DNA of 64,000 nt from Massiliimalia massiliensis (GTDB lineage Bacteria > Bacillota > Clostridia > Oscillospirales > Ruminococcaceae). The stretch lies in assembly GCF_900155615.1 (NCBI RefSeq), contig NZ_FUHT01000003.1, positions 744,001 through 808,000 on the forward strand, written 5' to 3'. Both the position numbers and the translations under genes were made by a program. Below are positions 16,401 through 24,853 of this stretch, one piece after another (position 1 is the stretch's first letter; each line of letters begins with the position of its first letter). The notes beneath the pieces are model-generated. The model saw nothing but the letters and a program-made list of their open reading frames with translations. It ran no database searches and had not been told where the DNA came from.

Positions 16401-16739
16401 ATGCGTAAAGTATATATTTATTCTAAAGAGGAAGAAGAACAAATTAACAGAGAGCTGGGCTATACTCAGAAAGATTATGACAATGATCCATATCGAGATG
16501 AATTTCATAATAGATATGGAGAACAGCAGCAATATACATTAACTTTAACATCCATAAAAAGGTTTATTTATAATCTGTTTCATAATAAATGCCCCGAATG
16601 CTATGTTAAGTTAGAAAGAATAAAGGAATTAAAGTATCTAGGGTTTAGGCATGCGGCGGGGACAACAGGAGGAAATTATAAAAAGGCGTATAAGGTTACT
16701 TATGTCAGAGAATGTCCTAAGTGCCACAAAAGATACTAA
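16401..16739 (+). CDS. Small protein with two CxxC knuckles, unknown function
   Basis: A 112-aa protein beginning MRKVYIYSKEEEEQINREL. The N-terminal half is charged and probably helical. The C-terminal half has CPEC near residue 68 and CPKC close to the end, a spacing fit for one zinc ribbon, in the frame CPECYVKLERIKELKYLGFR. ATG 16401 follows AAGGCGGTG by six bases; an upstream in-frame TTG at 16374 has no good site. It has its own promoter and a terminator at 16790-16827. The stretch is visibly more AT-rich than its neighbours and lies next to a decayed regulator, which fits acquisition by transfer. I do not recognise the family. Confidence 0.7.
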   Translation: MRKVYIYSKEEEEQINRELGYTQKDYDNDPYRDEFHNRYGEQQQYTLTLTSIKRFIYNLFHNKCPECYVKLERIKELKYLGFRHAAGTTGGNYKKAYKVTYVRECPKCHKRY

Positions 16740-16789
16740 AGAGCAGTTTGTAGGATTGTGAGAATGATAATTTGTAGTCTTTTGTTTAG

Positions 16790-16827
16790 CCGATGGCTTG
16801 TGAGTATATCACTTGTCATCGGTTTTT
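16790..16827 (+). terminator. Intrinsic terminator of the small zinc-ribbon-like gene
   Basis: CCGATGG...GTGA pairs with TCAC...CATCGG with an internal mismatch, followed by TTTTTT on the plus strand. Confidence 0.8.
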
Positions 16828-16921
16828 TCTGTTTTATAACAAATTGTCTGTAAAGTCTGACCTATTTTACTGGATATGGATATCGGAGCGGCACTCATGG
16901 CAAATACTTTGAGATAGTGGC

Positions 16922-16972
16922 ACAAAAGAAGAACGGGAGCAGCGGAAAATGCTGCTCCCGTTCTTCTTTTGT
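16922..16972 (-). terminator. Terminator of the EAL phosphodiesterase gene
   Basis: A perfect 22-bp stem (arms 16922-16943 and 16951-16972, core GAACGGGAGCAGC) with a 7-base loop and T-rich ends. It lies 36 bases beyond the stop of the minus-strand gene and is probably bidirectional. Confidence 0.92.
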
Positions 16973-17008
16973 ACTATACAAGTGGGAAAGGAATCCTTGT
17001 CAGGGGAA

Positions 17009-19264
17009 TTATTCGCCTTTTGCACTTTGGCGCTCAACCCATTGCTCAAAATCAGGGATCGGCAGAGGCTTAGAAAAGACATACCCCTGTATCATGTCAC
17101 ACTTGACTGCGCGTAGATAATCAAGCTGGGATTCCTCCTCAATTCCTTCCGCCACAGTGTATACGCCCAGCTTTTGGGCAAGCTCAATCAGGCAGGCAAT
17201 CACGTTTTTAGCCTTTTCCTGAGAAATATTTAGGAAAAACTGGCGGTCAAGCTTAATGGCGTCTACATCAAATTCCTTGAGCAGCCCTAACGAAGAAAAA
17301 CCAGAGCCGAAATCGTCTAAGGAACAGTAAAATCCCAGGCGATGCATTTGACGAATACTGTGTTTGACCATTTCGATCTGTTCATTGCTAAAGAAGATCG
17401 ATTCAGTCAATTCAAATTCAATTACCCAATTAGGAAGGTGATGATCTTTCGCAATCTGCGCAAAGGTCTCAAGAAAATGAGGGTGCCTGAAATGCTGGCG
17501 GGACAGGTTTACGGAAACAGGAACAATTTGCTTTCCTTCCTGAATCCATCGTTCCATAGCCTTGCAGACCTCCTTGAACATGTAGACGTCAAGCTCGCAA
17601 ATTTTACCGTTGCGTTCAAACAACGGAATAAAATCCGATGGAAAGATCATCCCCTTCTGGGGATGCACCCAGCGCACTAAAGCCTCGGCGCCGCCGACAG
17701 ATCCGTCCTTTAGGCGTACCTTTGGCTGCAAATAAACCTGAAAATCGTGGTTTTCAAGAGAAGTATCGAACAGGTCACTGAGCTCCTGCTCTTTTTTCAG
17801 CCTTTCGGTATAGTCAGAGCTGTAGAAAGCAAAGCCGGAACGCTGCTCAGCTAAAAGGCTTTGATAGGCGGTGCGTGCCCTGTCCTGGATGATGGCAATG
17901 TCAAGGGAAGGGTCATCCACCAAAAAGATTCCGCCTAAAATAGTAAGATAATAAGGCGTGTCCCTGCCTTCATTAAAGGAATTGATGTCTTTGACCAGGT
18001 TCTCTAAGCGAGTTTGAATCACCCTTTTATCCGTCTCGTTCATAGTGAGAAAGAAATTATCCGCCTCACAGCGCGCAACACTTTCTCCGTCGTGAAGGTT
18101 GCGCTGAATTACGCGATAGAGATAGCGGAGCGTATCGTTTCCGGCCTCGAGACCGAAATTTTCATTAATCAGCTTAAACCCCTTTACATTGAGGATAACA
18201 ACAGCATAGCTAAAAGGCTGAAGCTGGGAAAACAGCCTTTCACAGCTTATCTGGAAGGCGGCTTCATTTTGGCCGCCGGTAACAGGATCGGTAAAAGCAA
18301 TCTGCTCCAGATGTTTTTTGTGCCCGCTGTAGAATTGGAACATGGCAAGCAGGAAAAGCAGGAAAATGAGGATGATCGCTGCAATGGTAATAAAGGTACT
18401 TAAAATATATTTACTCGCTTCACCAGAGATTAAATCCTCCGGAATCAGCGTGAGCAGGAACCAATCATTGATCTGAAGGCTGTTGTAAGCTAGGATCAGC
18501 CGACTGCCGTCAATGGCCGTAAAGTCAAAGGAACCGTTCTGTCCCTTTTGTAAACGTTCCTGCATCTGCTGGATCGATTGGCTTACTTCGGAATCGGCTT
18601 CTTCATGAAAGATGTCGTCCAGTTGTAAAAAAGGCTTTAGGTCAGTCGGGGAAACAATTACTTCGCCCTGGTTGTTGATAATACAGGTTAGCCCGTGGCC
18701 GTTAAAGCTTTTTGGCTGGATCAGGGCCTGCATCTTTTCCTTTGTGCGCAACCCGGCCAGGGTGCCAATGATCTCATCATCCACACAGACAGGAACAGAA
18801 TAAAGCAGGCTTTGCCCTTCGATGTAGGAAACGGAGGCTTGGCCGTTGTTTAAGGAATCCTGGATGCCTGGGAAATCTTTTAGGTTTTCCGTTCCGGAAT
18901 CATTGAAAATTTCCTGACCATCCTGGTCAAGCAGCATAAAATGATCAAATTCAAGGATATCCGCCTGCCTGTCCAGCAAAGCCTGGAGCTGATTTTCATC
19001 TTGCGCGGTTGAAAGGAGTGTATCGGCAATCAGGAGCAGGTCGTCCTCATTGCTTTGAATCCTGGCGGTAATATCAGAGGCCAATTGACTGGCGACGTCC
19101 TGGGCATAGCTCTGGGCGCTGTCGTTTAAAACGGAGCGCAGCCTTGCTGAATTTAGGATAGTAACTGCAAAGATAATAACCAAAAGGGCAGACAAAAACA
19201 CGACCTGTGCTCCCTTGCTGGGAACAGGCTTTCTAAAATCCGCAGTTTTCTGATATCGTTTCAT
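17009..19264 (-). CDS. Membrane-bound c-di-GMP phosphodiesterase (Cache-like, degenerate GGDEF, EAL)
   Basis: A 751-aa sensor enzyme. Transmembrane segments at about 20-42 and 290-312 flank an extracytoplasmic Cache-like sensor domain. A GGDEF-fold domain (about 325-480) follows in which the active site reads CEADNF instead of GGDEF, so it should not make c-di-GMP. The EAL domain (about 495-745) is intact: EALVRW, ELTESIFF, DDFGSGFSSL, KLDRQFF, VAEGIE and QGYVFSKPLP. It should therefore break down c-di-GMP in response to an outside signal. The ATG has an AGGAG site eight bases upstream. It is transcribed away from the double-GntR gene and opens a run of c-di-GMP and phosphorelay genes. Confidence 0.92.
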   Translation of the reverse strand: MKRYQKTADFRKPVPSKGAQVVFLSALLVIIFAVTILNSARLRSVLNDSAQSYAQDVASQLASDITARIQSNEDDLLLIADTLLSTAQDENQLQALLDRQADILEFDHFMLLDQDGQEIFNDSGTENLKDFPGIQDSLNNGQASVSYIEGQSLLYSVPVCVDDEIIGTLAGLRTKEKMQALIQPKSFNGHGLTCIINNQGEVIVSPTDLKPFLQLDDIFHEEADSEVSQSIQQMQERLQKGQNGSFDFTAIDGSRLILAYNSLQINDWFLLTLIPEDLISGEASKYILSTFITIAAIILIFLLFLLAMFQFYSGHKKHLEQIAFTDPVTGGQNEAAFQISCERLFSQLQPFSYAVVILNVKGFKLINENFGLEAGNDTLRYLYRVIQRNLHDGESVARCEADNFFLTMNETDKRVIQTRLENLVKDINSFNEGRDTPYYLTILGGIFLVDDPSLDIAIIQDRARTAYQSLLAEQRSGFAFYSSDYTERLKKEQELSDLFDTSLENHDFQVYLQPKVRLKDGSVGGAEALVRWVHPQKGMIFPSDFIPLFERNGKICELDVYMFKEVCKAMERWIQEGKQIVPVSVNLSRQHFRHPHFLETFAQIAKDHHLPNWVIEFELTESIFFSNEQIEMVKHSIRQMHRLGFYCSLDDFGSGFSSLGLLKEFDVDAIKLDRQFFLNISQEKAKNVIACLIELAQKLGVYTVAEGIEEESQLDYLRAVKCDMIQGYVFSKPLPIPDFEQWVERQSAKGE

Positions 19265-19384
19265 GGAAAAGACTCCTGATTCAAAATGATTGTTATCATC
19301 TTTATTTTATCATCTTATGTTATTTTCGGCAATAATAAATCTGCGAACGTTTACAAATAGCCTCTCAAAAACTTGATAGAAATA

Positions 19385-19393
19385 TGCTATAAT
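19385..19393 (+). promoter_or_regulatory. Extended -10 promoter of the double-GntR gene
   Basis: TGCTATAAT, an extended -10 (TGnTATAAT) with no good -35 at the normal distance; transcription would start about 20 bases before the ATG at 19421. Confidence 0.6.
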
Positions 19394-19420
19394 AAAATCA
19401 ACATGAGAGGGGATAGGGAT

Positions 19421-20887
19421 ATGGAAGAAAAAAAGACGTTATTTGATTTTCTTTATCAGATTTTGCATCATCAAATTGTATCGGGCTATTTAAAATACAA
19501 AACAGCGCTTCCCTCGGCAAACAGTCTTTGTGAAATGTATCATGTTGGAATCAGGACAGTCAGGGACGTGCTGGCCGCTCTGAAGGCTGAGGGCCTGATT
19601 CAGACGGAGGAACGAAAGTCCGCTGTTGTGATATACCGTCATCCTGATTTGACGGATGGTTTGGCTGCAGGCTTTGTGCTGGAGCGAAAGCGGTCTATTC
19701 TGGAGGCGTACGAGACGTTAACGCTTTTATTCCCGCCAATCCTGGCTTTTTCTGCCCAGCATGGTGACCGGCGTAATATCGGCAGGCAGATGCAGAAGAT
19801 CAAACATGCCAAAACACTCACGGCAGATGGGCGCTCGGAAGCATATCCCGTCTTGCTCTATAGCTTGCTGGAGCGAACCAATAACCTGTTACTGAACGAC
19901 CTTTATATCAGCCTGGAGCTGTTTATACGGATTCCGTTTTCTTTTGTTGAGAAGCCGTCTGTGGCGATGCGCTCTGCCTGCAGCTATGCAAAGAAGGCCG
20001 AAGGGTTGATCGAGGCCTTGGAAAAGCAGGATACAAAGGGAATCGAGACCTTTTTTAAAACCTTATTCCAGCTGACCGGGAAGGCGGCAAAGGAATATTT
20101 AGAAGAGCTGGAGGACGGGCACCCCAACGTGGAGGAAGATGAAGAAAGCGTTTATTGCTGGATTGCGGAACGCGGAAGAGATCATTATTATACCCAGATT
20201 GTCCGCGATTTAATTGACAAGATCGGGTTGGGAATTTATCCGGACCGTACTTTTCTGCCCTCGGAAGCAGTGCTTGCCAGTCAGTATGGCGTTTCGGTCA
20301 GCACAGTCAGAAAGGCGCTTGCAATGCTTAATGAGCTGGGCTTTGGCCGTACATACAATGCAAAGGGGACTATGGTTCTTCTCTCAGACGATCAGGCGAC
20401 CCTGCAGTGTATGAAAAATAAGACCTATCGGCGGGACACCCTGCTGTATCTGAGCGGGCTGCAGTTGCTTGCGTTTGCGATCCGCCCGGCGGCAAGGCTT
20501 GCCTTTGAAAGAATTGGCCGGGAGCAGCAGGCGGCGCTTTGGCATATGCTTCAGCAATCGGATTCCATACCACTGAATTTAATGGTGGATTGTATCCTGG
20601 ACAACCTGACTCTGCGCCCGTTAAAAACGATTATTCAGCAGACGGCGAAGCTGCTGCACTGGGGGTATTACTTTTCCTTTTTCGATGAGAAGCAGAAAAA
20701 GGACGATATTCTCTATCCCATGAGCATGGAGGCGTTCCATGCGTTGGAGGCTGGGGATAGGGATGGCTTTGCGGAAAAATTGTCCGGCTGTTACTGTCAT
20801 ATTCTAACTTTTGTCCGCGAATTTATGATTCAATGCGGACTGCCGGAAGCCGAAAGGCTGCTCATACCAGTTTTCGATGTCCTGTAG
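19421..20887 (+). CDS. Double GntR-type regulator (two winged helices in one chain)
   Basis: A 488-aa protein with two GntR winged helices. The first, near residues 5-75, includes ALPSANSLCEMYHVGIRTVR and DVLAALKAEGLIQT. The second, near 263-335, includes YPDRTFLPSEAVLASQYGVS and TVRKALAMLNELGFGRTYNA. Each is followed by about 150-190 mostly helical residues, so the gene looks like a fused tandem duplication. One polypeptide could bind two operator half-sites without dimerising. ATG 19421 is preferred because AGGGG lies eight bases upstream. It is divergent from the EAL phosphodiesterase and upstream of the GGDEF genes, so it may control them. The effector is unknown; the helical domains resemble no sugar-binding UTRA domain that I recognise. 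Confidence 0.82.
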   Translation: MEEKKTLFDFLYQILHHQIVSGYLKYKTALPSANSLCEMYHVGIRTVRDVLAALKAEGLIQTEERKSAVVIYRHPDLTDGLAAGFVLERKRSILEAYETLTLLFPPILAFSAQHGDRRNIGRQMQKIKHAKTLTADGRSEAYPVLLYSLLERTNNLLLNDLYISLELFIRIPFSFVEKPSVAMRSACSYAKKAEGLIEALEKQDTKGIETFFKTLFQLTGKAAKEYLEELEDGHPNVEEDEESVYCWIAERGRDHYYTQIVRDLIDKIGLGIYPDRTFLPSEAVLASQYGVSVSTVRKALAMLNELGFGRTYNAKGTMVLLSDDQATLQCMKNKTYRRDTLLYLSGLQLLAFAIRPAARLAFERIGREQQAALWHMLQQSDSIPLNLMVDCILDNLTLRPLKTIIQQTAKLLHWGYYFSFFDEKQKKDDILYPMSMEAFHALEAGDRDGFAEKLSGCYCHILTFVREFMIQCGLPEAERLLIPVFDVL

Positions 20888-20969
20888 GGCGGCTGGCCTG
20901 AATCCAATCCGCATTACAGGAGCCGGGAATGTTCAGCAGATATTTTATCGCTTATTCTTTTGCTGAAGC

Positions 20970-20998
20970 TTGCTATTTAGTGACAATTTAGGTATAAT
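20970..20998 (+). promoter_or_regulatory. Promoter upstream of the NTF2-like/GGDEF gene
   Basis: -35 TTGCTA (20970-20975), a 17-bp spacer and -10 TATAAT (20993-20998). The resulting leader of about 130 bases can form a CCCGTAT/ATACGGG stem (21030-21036 with 21082-21088). It does not match a c-di-GMP riboswitch as far as I can tell. Confidence 0.65.
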
Positions 20999-21136
20999 TA
21001 AGACTATATATAAATAATAAAATTGTCTCCCCGTATGATTTCAGATTGGGACATGATCCGTTGATGTTTTAAAATCCGGCTATACGGGAAAGGTGTTTTT
21101 ATATAGTGCGCAATTAGCCGCAGGAAGGATATCAAA

Positions 21137-22134
21137 ATGAAACAAAACTATTCCGATTTTCAGATCAGAGCAATGGAAAAGGTAAAACAGCTTTGGCACA
21201 TGTATATCGTAAATCCTGAACCTGCCCGGCTGGAACACGCGTTTAAAACGATGCCGGAAAATCTGCTAATGATTGGAACAGGACGGCATGAGTTCTATAA
21301 AAATTTAAATGAGTTTCTTACGGGAATGAGTTCAGATCAGATTGAGGCACGGGATATCCAGTTTGAATTCCAGGACGAATGGTACGACGCGTTAAAGATC
21401 AGTGACGATATTTGTGTAGTGTTTGGAAGCATCTGGGTGAGGGAAAAGGTAATGCCCGGCAAGGCGGTTTTGGTGGATATGGAGGGCAGCCGGTTTACCA
21501 TTGTCTGCCGCGATTTGGGCGAGCAGGTGGAAATTTGCAGTATCCATCATTCCATGCCTTACCTGGATCAGGGGGAGACGAGTATTACCCGAAATCCTTG
21601 GCCTCACTTGCAAATGAAGCGATTAAAAAGAACAAAATCTTGGAGCGCCGGGTAGAGCTAGACCACCTTACTGAGCTTTATAACCGGGTATATATGGAAT
21701 GGCATATTACCCAGGCGATTAAAGAAGAGGCCGGTTACTTTTTTATTTTAGACCTGGATGGCTTTAAAGATGTCAACGATTCTATGGGCCATTTGGCCGG
21801 AGATCAGGTGATCCAGGAGTTTGCGCGCCTGCTGAAAACTGTTTCAGACCCTTCCGCGATTTTGGGCCGTATGGGCGGGGACGAATTTGCCGTCTGGGAT
21901 AGCAGCCTTCAGAGCAGAGAGGAAGCGGAAGAACGCTACGCCGCTATTGCAGAGGGCTGCCGGGAGCTGACTCAAAGGCTTGGAGTACTGGTTAGCTGTT
22001 CGGCTGGGATTGCCTCCGGCTGCAGAACCGGCGAGGATTTTGCTTCCCTCTATCAGAGGGCTGACGAAGCACTCTACCATGCAAAATCACAGGGAAAGGG
22101 CTGTTTCTGCTGGGCTGCGAGGAAGGAAAACTAA
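21137..22134 (+). pseudogene. NTF2-like/GGDEF diguanylate cyclase, frameshifted at a G tract
   Basis: Two frames make one protein. From ATG 21137 the first frame encodes an NTF2/SnoaL-like domain (about 145 residues, to HHSMPYLDQG). The second frame continues with DEYYPKSLASLANEAIKKNK and a full GGDEF domain (LDHLTELYNRVY, LDLDGFKDVND, GRMGGDEFAVW). They join at five Gs (21571-21575); one more G would restore a single frame of about 332 aa. As sequenced, translation ends at 21655 and the cyclase is lost. A -1 slip on the G run would also restore it. Explanations are a sequencing error, a recent loss, phase variation or programmed slippage. The NTF2-like part resembles the start of the hybrid kinase at 24854. 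Confidence 0.85.
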
Positions 22135-22259
22135 GAACCCTGATACGAGCTTGCTGCGAAGGAAAAGAATGTTTCCGATCTTTTTCTGCTAACGCGGAGA
22201 AACGGTGTAACACCACAACTTATCAACAGCGCGATAACACAGGATAGAGGTTTTTAACA

Positions 22260-24848
22260 ATGGTACTACAGAAAAAAATACTGGTTGTGGAAGACAACCA
22301 GATTAACCGGATGATGCTGTGCGGCATTTTATCCGCCGAATACCAGGTGTTGGAAGCGGAAAACGGGCTGGAAGCCCTTTCCTTATTAAAAGAGCATAAG
22401 GAAGAGATAGCGCTGATCCTGCTGGACATTGTGATGCCCGTCATGGATGGGTATACCTTTTTATCCCATATGAAGGCAGACCCGGCTTATGCCTCCATTC
22501 CTGTAATTGTTACGACTCAGAAGGACGGGGAGTCAGACGAGGTGACAGCCCTGTCCCATGGCGCTACAGATTTTGTGACAAAACCCTATAAGCCGCAGGT
22601 GATTTTGCACCGTGTGGCTGGAATGATTAACCTGAGGGAAACAGCCGCCATGATCAATCAGATCCAGTATGACCGGCTGACCGGGCTGTATAATAAGGAG
22701 TTCTTTTATCAGCGCGTGAGGGAGACCCTTTTGCAGAATCCCGGCAAGGACTATGACATTATCTGCTCTGACATAGAAAATTTTAAGCTGGTAAACGATA
22801 TTTTCGGAGTTTCCGCCGGAAATCGGCTGCTTTGCGGAATTGCGGATATGTATACCAGGCATGTGGGAAAGCATGGAATCTGCGGACGTTTTCATGCGGA
22901 TCAGTTCGTCTGCCTGGTAGAACGGCAGTCGAGTTATACGGACGATCTGTTTGCAGCGAGCAGTCTGGAAATCAACGAGTTTTCCAGCGCCAAGAATGTG
23001 ACAATGAAATGGGGAATCTACGCTGTCGTCAGCCACGGCGTTTCAGTGGAACAGATGTGTGACCGCGCGCTTCTTGCGGCGCGCAGCATCAAAGGGCAGT
23101 ATGGAAAATATTTCGCAATGTATGACGATACGCTGCGTGACAAGCTGCTGCGGGAGCAGGCGATTACAGACGGGATGGAAGCCGCCTTGATGCAGGGGCA
23201 GTTTGAAGTTTATCTCCAGCCGAAATACCGGATCAGGGATGACAGACTCGCCGGGGCGGAAGCACTGGTGCGGTGGAACCATCCGGAATGGGGACTCCAA
23301 TCACCGGCGGTTTTTATTCCGTTATTTGAAAAAAACGGCTTTATCACCAGACTTGACCAATTTGTCTGGGAAAAGACCTGCGCCGTATTGCAGGAATGGG
23401 AAAAGAAGGGATATCCGGCTGTGCCGGTTTCTGTCAACGTTTCCCGGGCAGACATTTATAATGCGGATATTGCTGAGATCCTGATGAAAACTGTGACTCA
23501 ATATGGGCTTTCTCCTTCCCGGCTCCATCTGGAAATTACGGAAAGCGCTTATACGGAAAACCCGGAACAGATTATCAACACGGTTACCCATCTGAGAGAG
23601 CTGGGCTTTGTCATCGAAATGGACGACTTTGGCAGCGGCTATTCCTCGTTGAATATGCTCAACAAGATGCCGCTTGATATCCTGAAGCTGGATATGAAAT
23701 TCATCCAGAGCGAGACTGCCAAGCCGGTTAACCAGGGAATTCTCCGCTTTATCATGGGTCTTGCCCGATGGATGAACCTGAGTGTTGTCGCTGAGGGTGT
23801 AGAAACGAAAGAACAGCTTGTACGGCTGCGGGAAATCGGGTGCGATTATGTACAAGGGTACTATTTTGCAAAGCCTATGCCTCTTTCAGAATTTGAAAGC
23901 CTGATCAGAGAACATGGCGTTGCCGAAAAAAGAGAAGAGGAAAATACGGCTATTCGCAGAAGAAAAGAAGCTGAACAGCTTCTTTTAGTGGTTGATGAGG
24001 ACGCGGAGTACCGAAGTGATGTGCGAAAGGCATTTAAAAACCAGTATCAGGTAGTAGAACTGCCGGATATTAATTCGGCGCTGGCGCGTGTTGCGAGATA
24101 TGAGCAAAAGCTGGCTGCGATCATCCTTAGTCTAACTCTGCCCGAGCGGGAAGGCTTTTCTATTCTAGAGCTACTCCAGCGTGAAAAGACGATTTGGAAT
24201 ATTCCAGTTATTGCTACCGGGCCGATAGACGAAGCGCTGGAGGAAAGGGCGCTGAATATGGGGGCTGATGATTACGCAGCAAAGCCGCACCGGATGGGAA
24301 GCCTTCTCAGACGGGTACAGCGGACAAAGGGACTGAACGCTTCCTGGAATCGGGAAAAGGTGCTTCGTGATGAGGCTTATCAAGATTACCTGACCGGACT
24401 TTTAAACCGCAGAGGGCTGAAATATGCGCTTGAGTCGCTCCGAAAAGAGGACATGCCGGCTGCATTTTTTTTGCTTGACTTGGATAACCTGAAGCAGGTT
24501 AACGATACCTATGGGCATGCCGGAGGCGACCGGTTTATCAAAATGTTTAGCGACCTGCTGCGTTCCTATACCAGGGCTACCGACTTCGTCTGCCGGTACG
24601 GCGGGGACGAGTTCGCCGTTGTGATGAAACAGATGGGATCAGCCCAGATCGCTTGCAAGAAGGGTGAAGAAATTTGCCGTGCGATCCGGGAAAGCTGTTT
24701 TGTGGAAAGCATTCCAGCCGCTGCTTCGGCCGGAATTGTGCTGTGGGATTATGAGGAGCCGCTCGAAGAGGTTTTTGAGCGCGCAGACGCTGCGCTTTAC
24801 CGTGCGAAGGCTCAGAATAAAGGCGGGTGCTGTCTGTGGGAAGGATGA
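22260..24848 (+). CDS. Response-regulator c-di-GMP enzyme (REC-GGDEF*-EAL-REC*-GGDEF)
   Basis: An 862-aa cytosolic protein of five domains. REC1 (1-120) has its phosphoacceptor D56 in LLDIVMPVMDG. A GGDEF-like domain (about 145-300) has a lost active site (GRFHADQF). An intact EAL domain (about 305-560) has E334 in EALVRW, LEITESAY, DDFGSGYSSL and VAEGVE. REC2 (about 590-705) reads IILSLTLP where the phosphoacceptor should be, so it is not phosphorylatable in the normal way. The last GGDEF (about 715-862) has an intact YGGDEFAVV. It could both make and break c-di-GMP, switched by phosphorylation of REC1. ATG 22260 follows AGAGG by nine bases. The downstream hybrid kinase gene starts six bases after its stop, so they are probably partners. 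Confidence 0.9.
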   Translation: MVLQKKILVVEDNQINRMMLCGILSAEYQVLEAENGLEALSLLKEHKEEIALILLDIVMPVMDGYTFLSHMKADPAYASIPVIVTTQKDGESDEVTALSHGATDFVTKPYKPQVILHRVAGMINLRETAAMINQIQYDRLTGLYNKEFFYQRVRETLLQNPGKDYDIICSDIENFKLVNDIFGVSAGNRLLCGIADMYTRHVGKHGICGRFHADQFVCLVERQSSYTDDLFAASSLEINEFSSAKNVTMKWGIYAVVSHGVSVEQMCDRALLAARSIKGQYGKYFAMYDDTLRDKLLREQAITDGMEAALMQGQFEVYLQPKYRIRDDRLAGAEALVRWNHPEWGLQSPAVFIPLFEKNGFITRLDQFVWEKTCAVLQEWEKKGYPAVPVSVNVSRADIYNADIAEILMKTVTQYGLSPSRLHLEITESAYTENPEQIINTVTHLRELGFVIEMDDFGSGYSSLNMLNKMPLDILKLDMKFIQSETAKPVNQGILRFIMGLARWMNLSVVAEGVETKEQLVRLREIGCDYVQGYYFAKPMPLSEFESLIREHGVAEKREEENTAIRRRKEAEQLLLVVDEDAEYRSDVRKAFKNQYQVVELPDINSALARVARYEQKLAAIILSLTLPEREGFSILELLQREKTIWNIPVIATGPIDEALEERALNMGADDYAAKPHRMGSLLRRVQRTKGLNASWNREKVLRDEAYQDYLTGLLNRRGLKYALESLRKEDMPAAFFLLDLDNLKQVNDTYGHAGGDRFIKMFSDLLRSYTRATDFVCRYGGDEFAVVMKQMGSAQIACKKGEEICRAIRESCFVESIPAAASAGIVLWDYEEPLEEVFERADAALYRAKAQNKGGCCLWEG

Positions 24849-24853
24849 AAAAT

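Noticed and set aside
21001-21136. Possible c-di-GMP riboswitch before the GGDEF gene
   Set aside because: Only a weak CCCGTAT/ATACGGG stem is present; the conserved core of c-di-GMP-I or -II switches is not seen.
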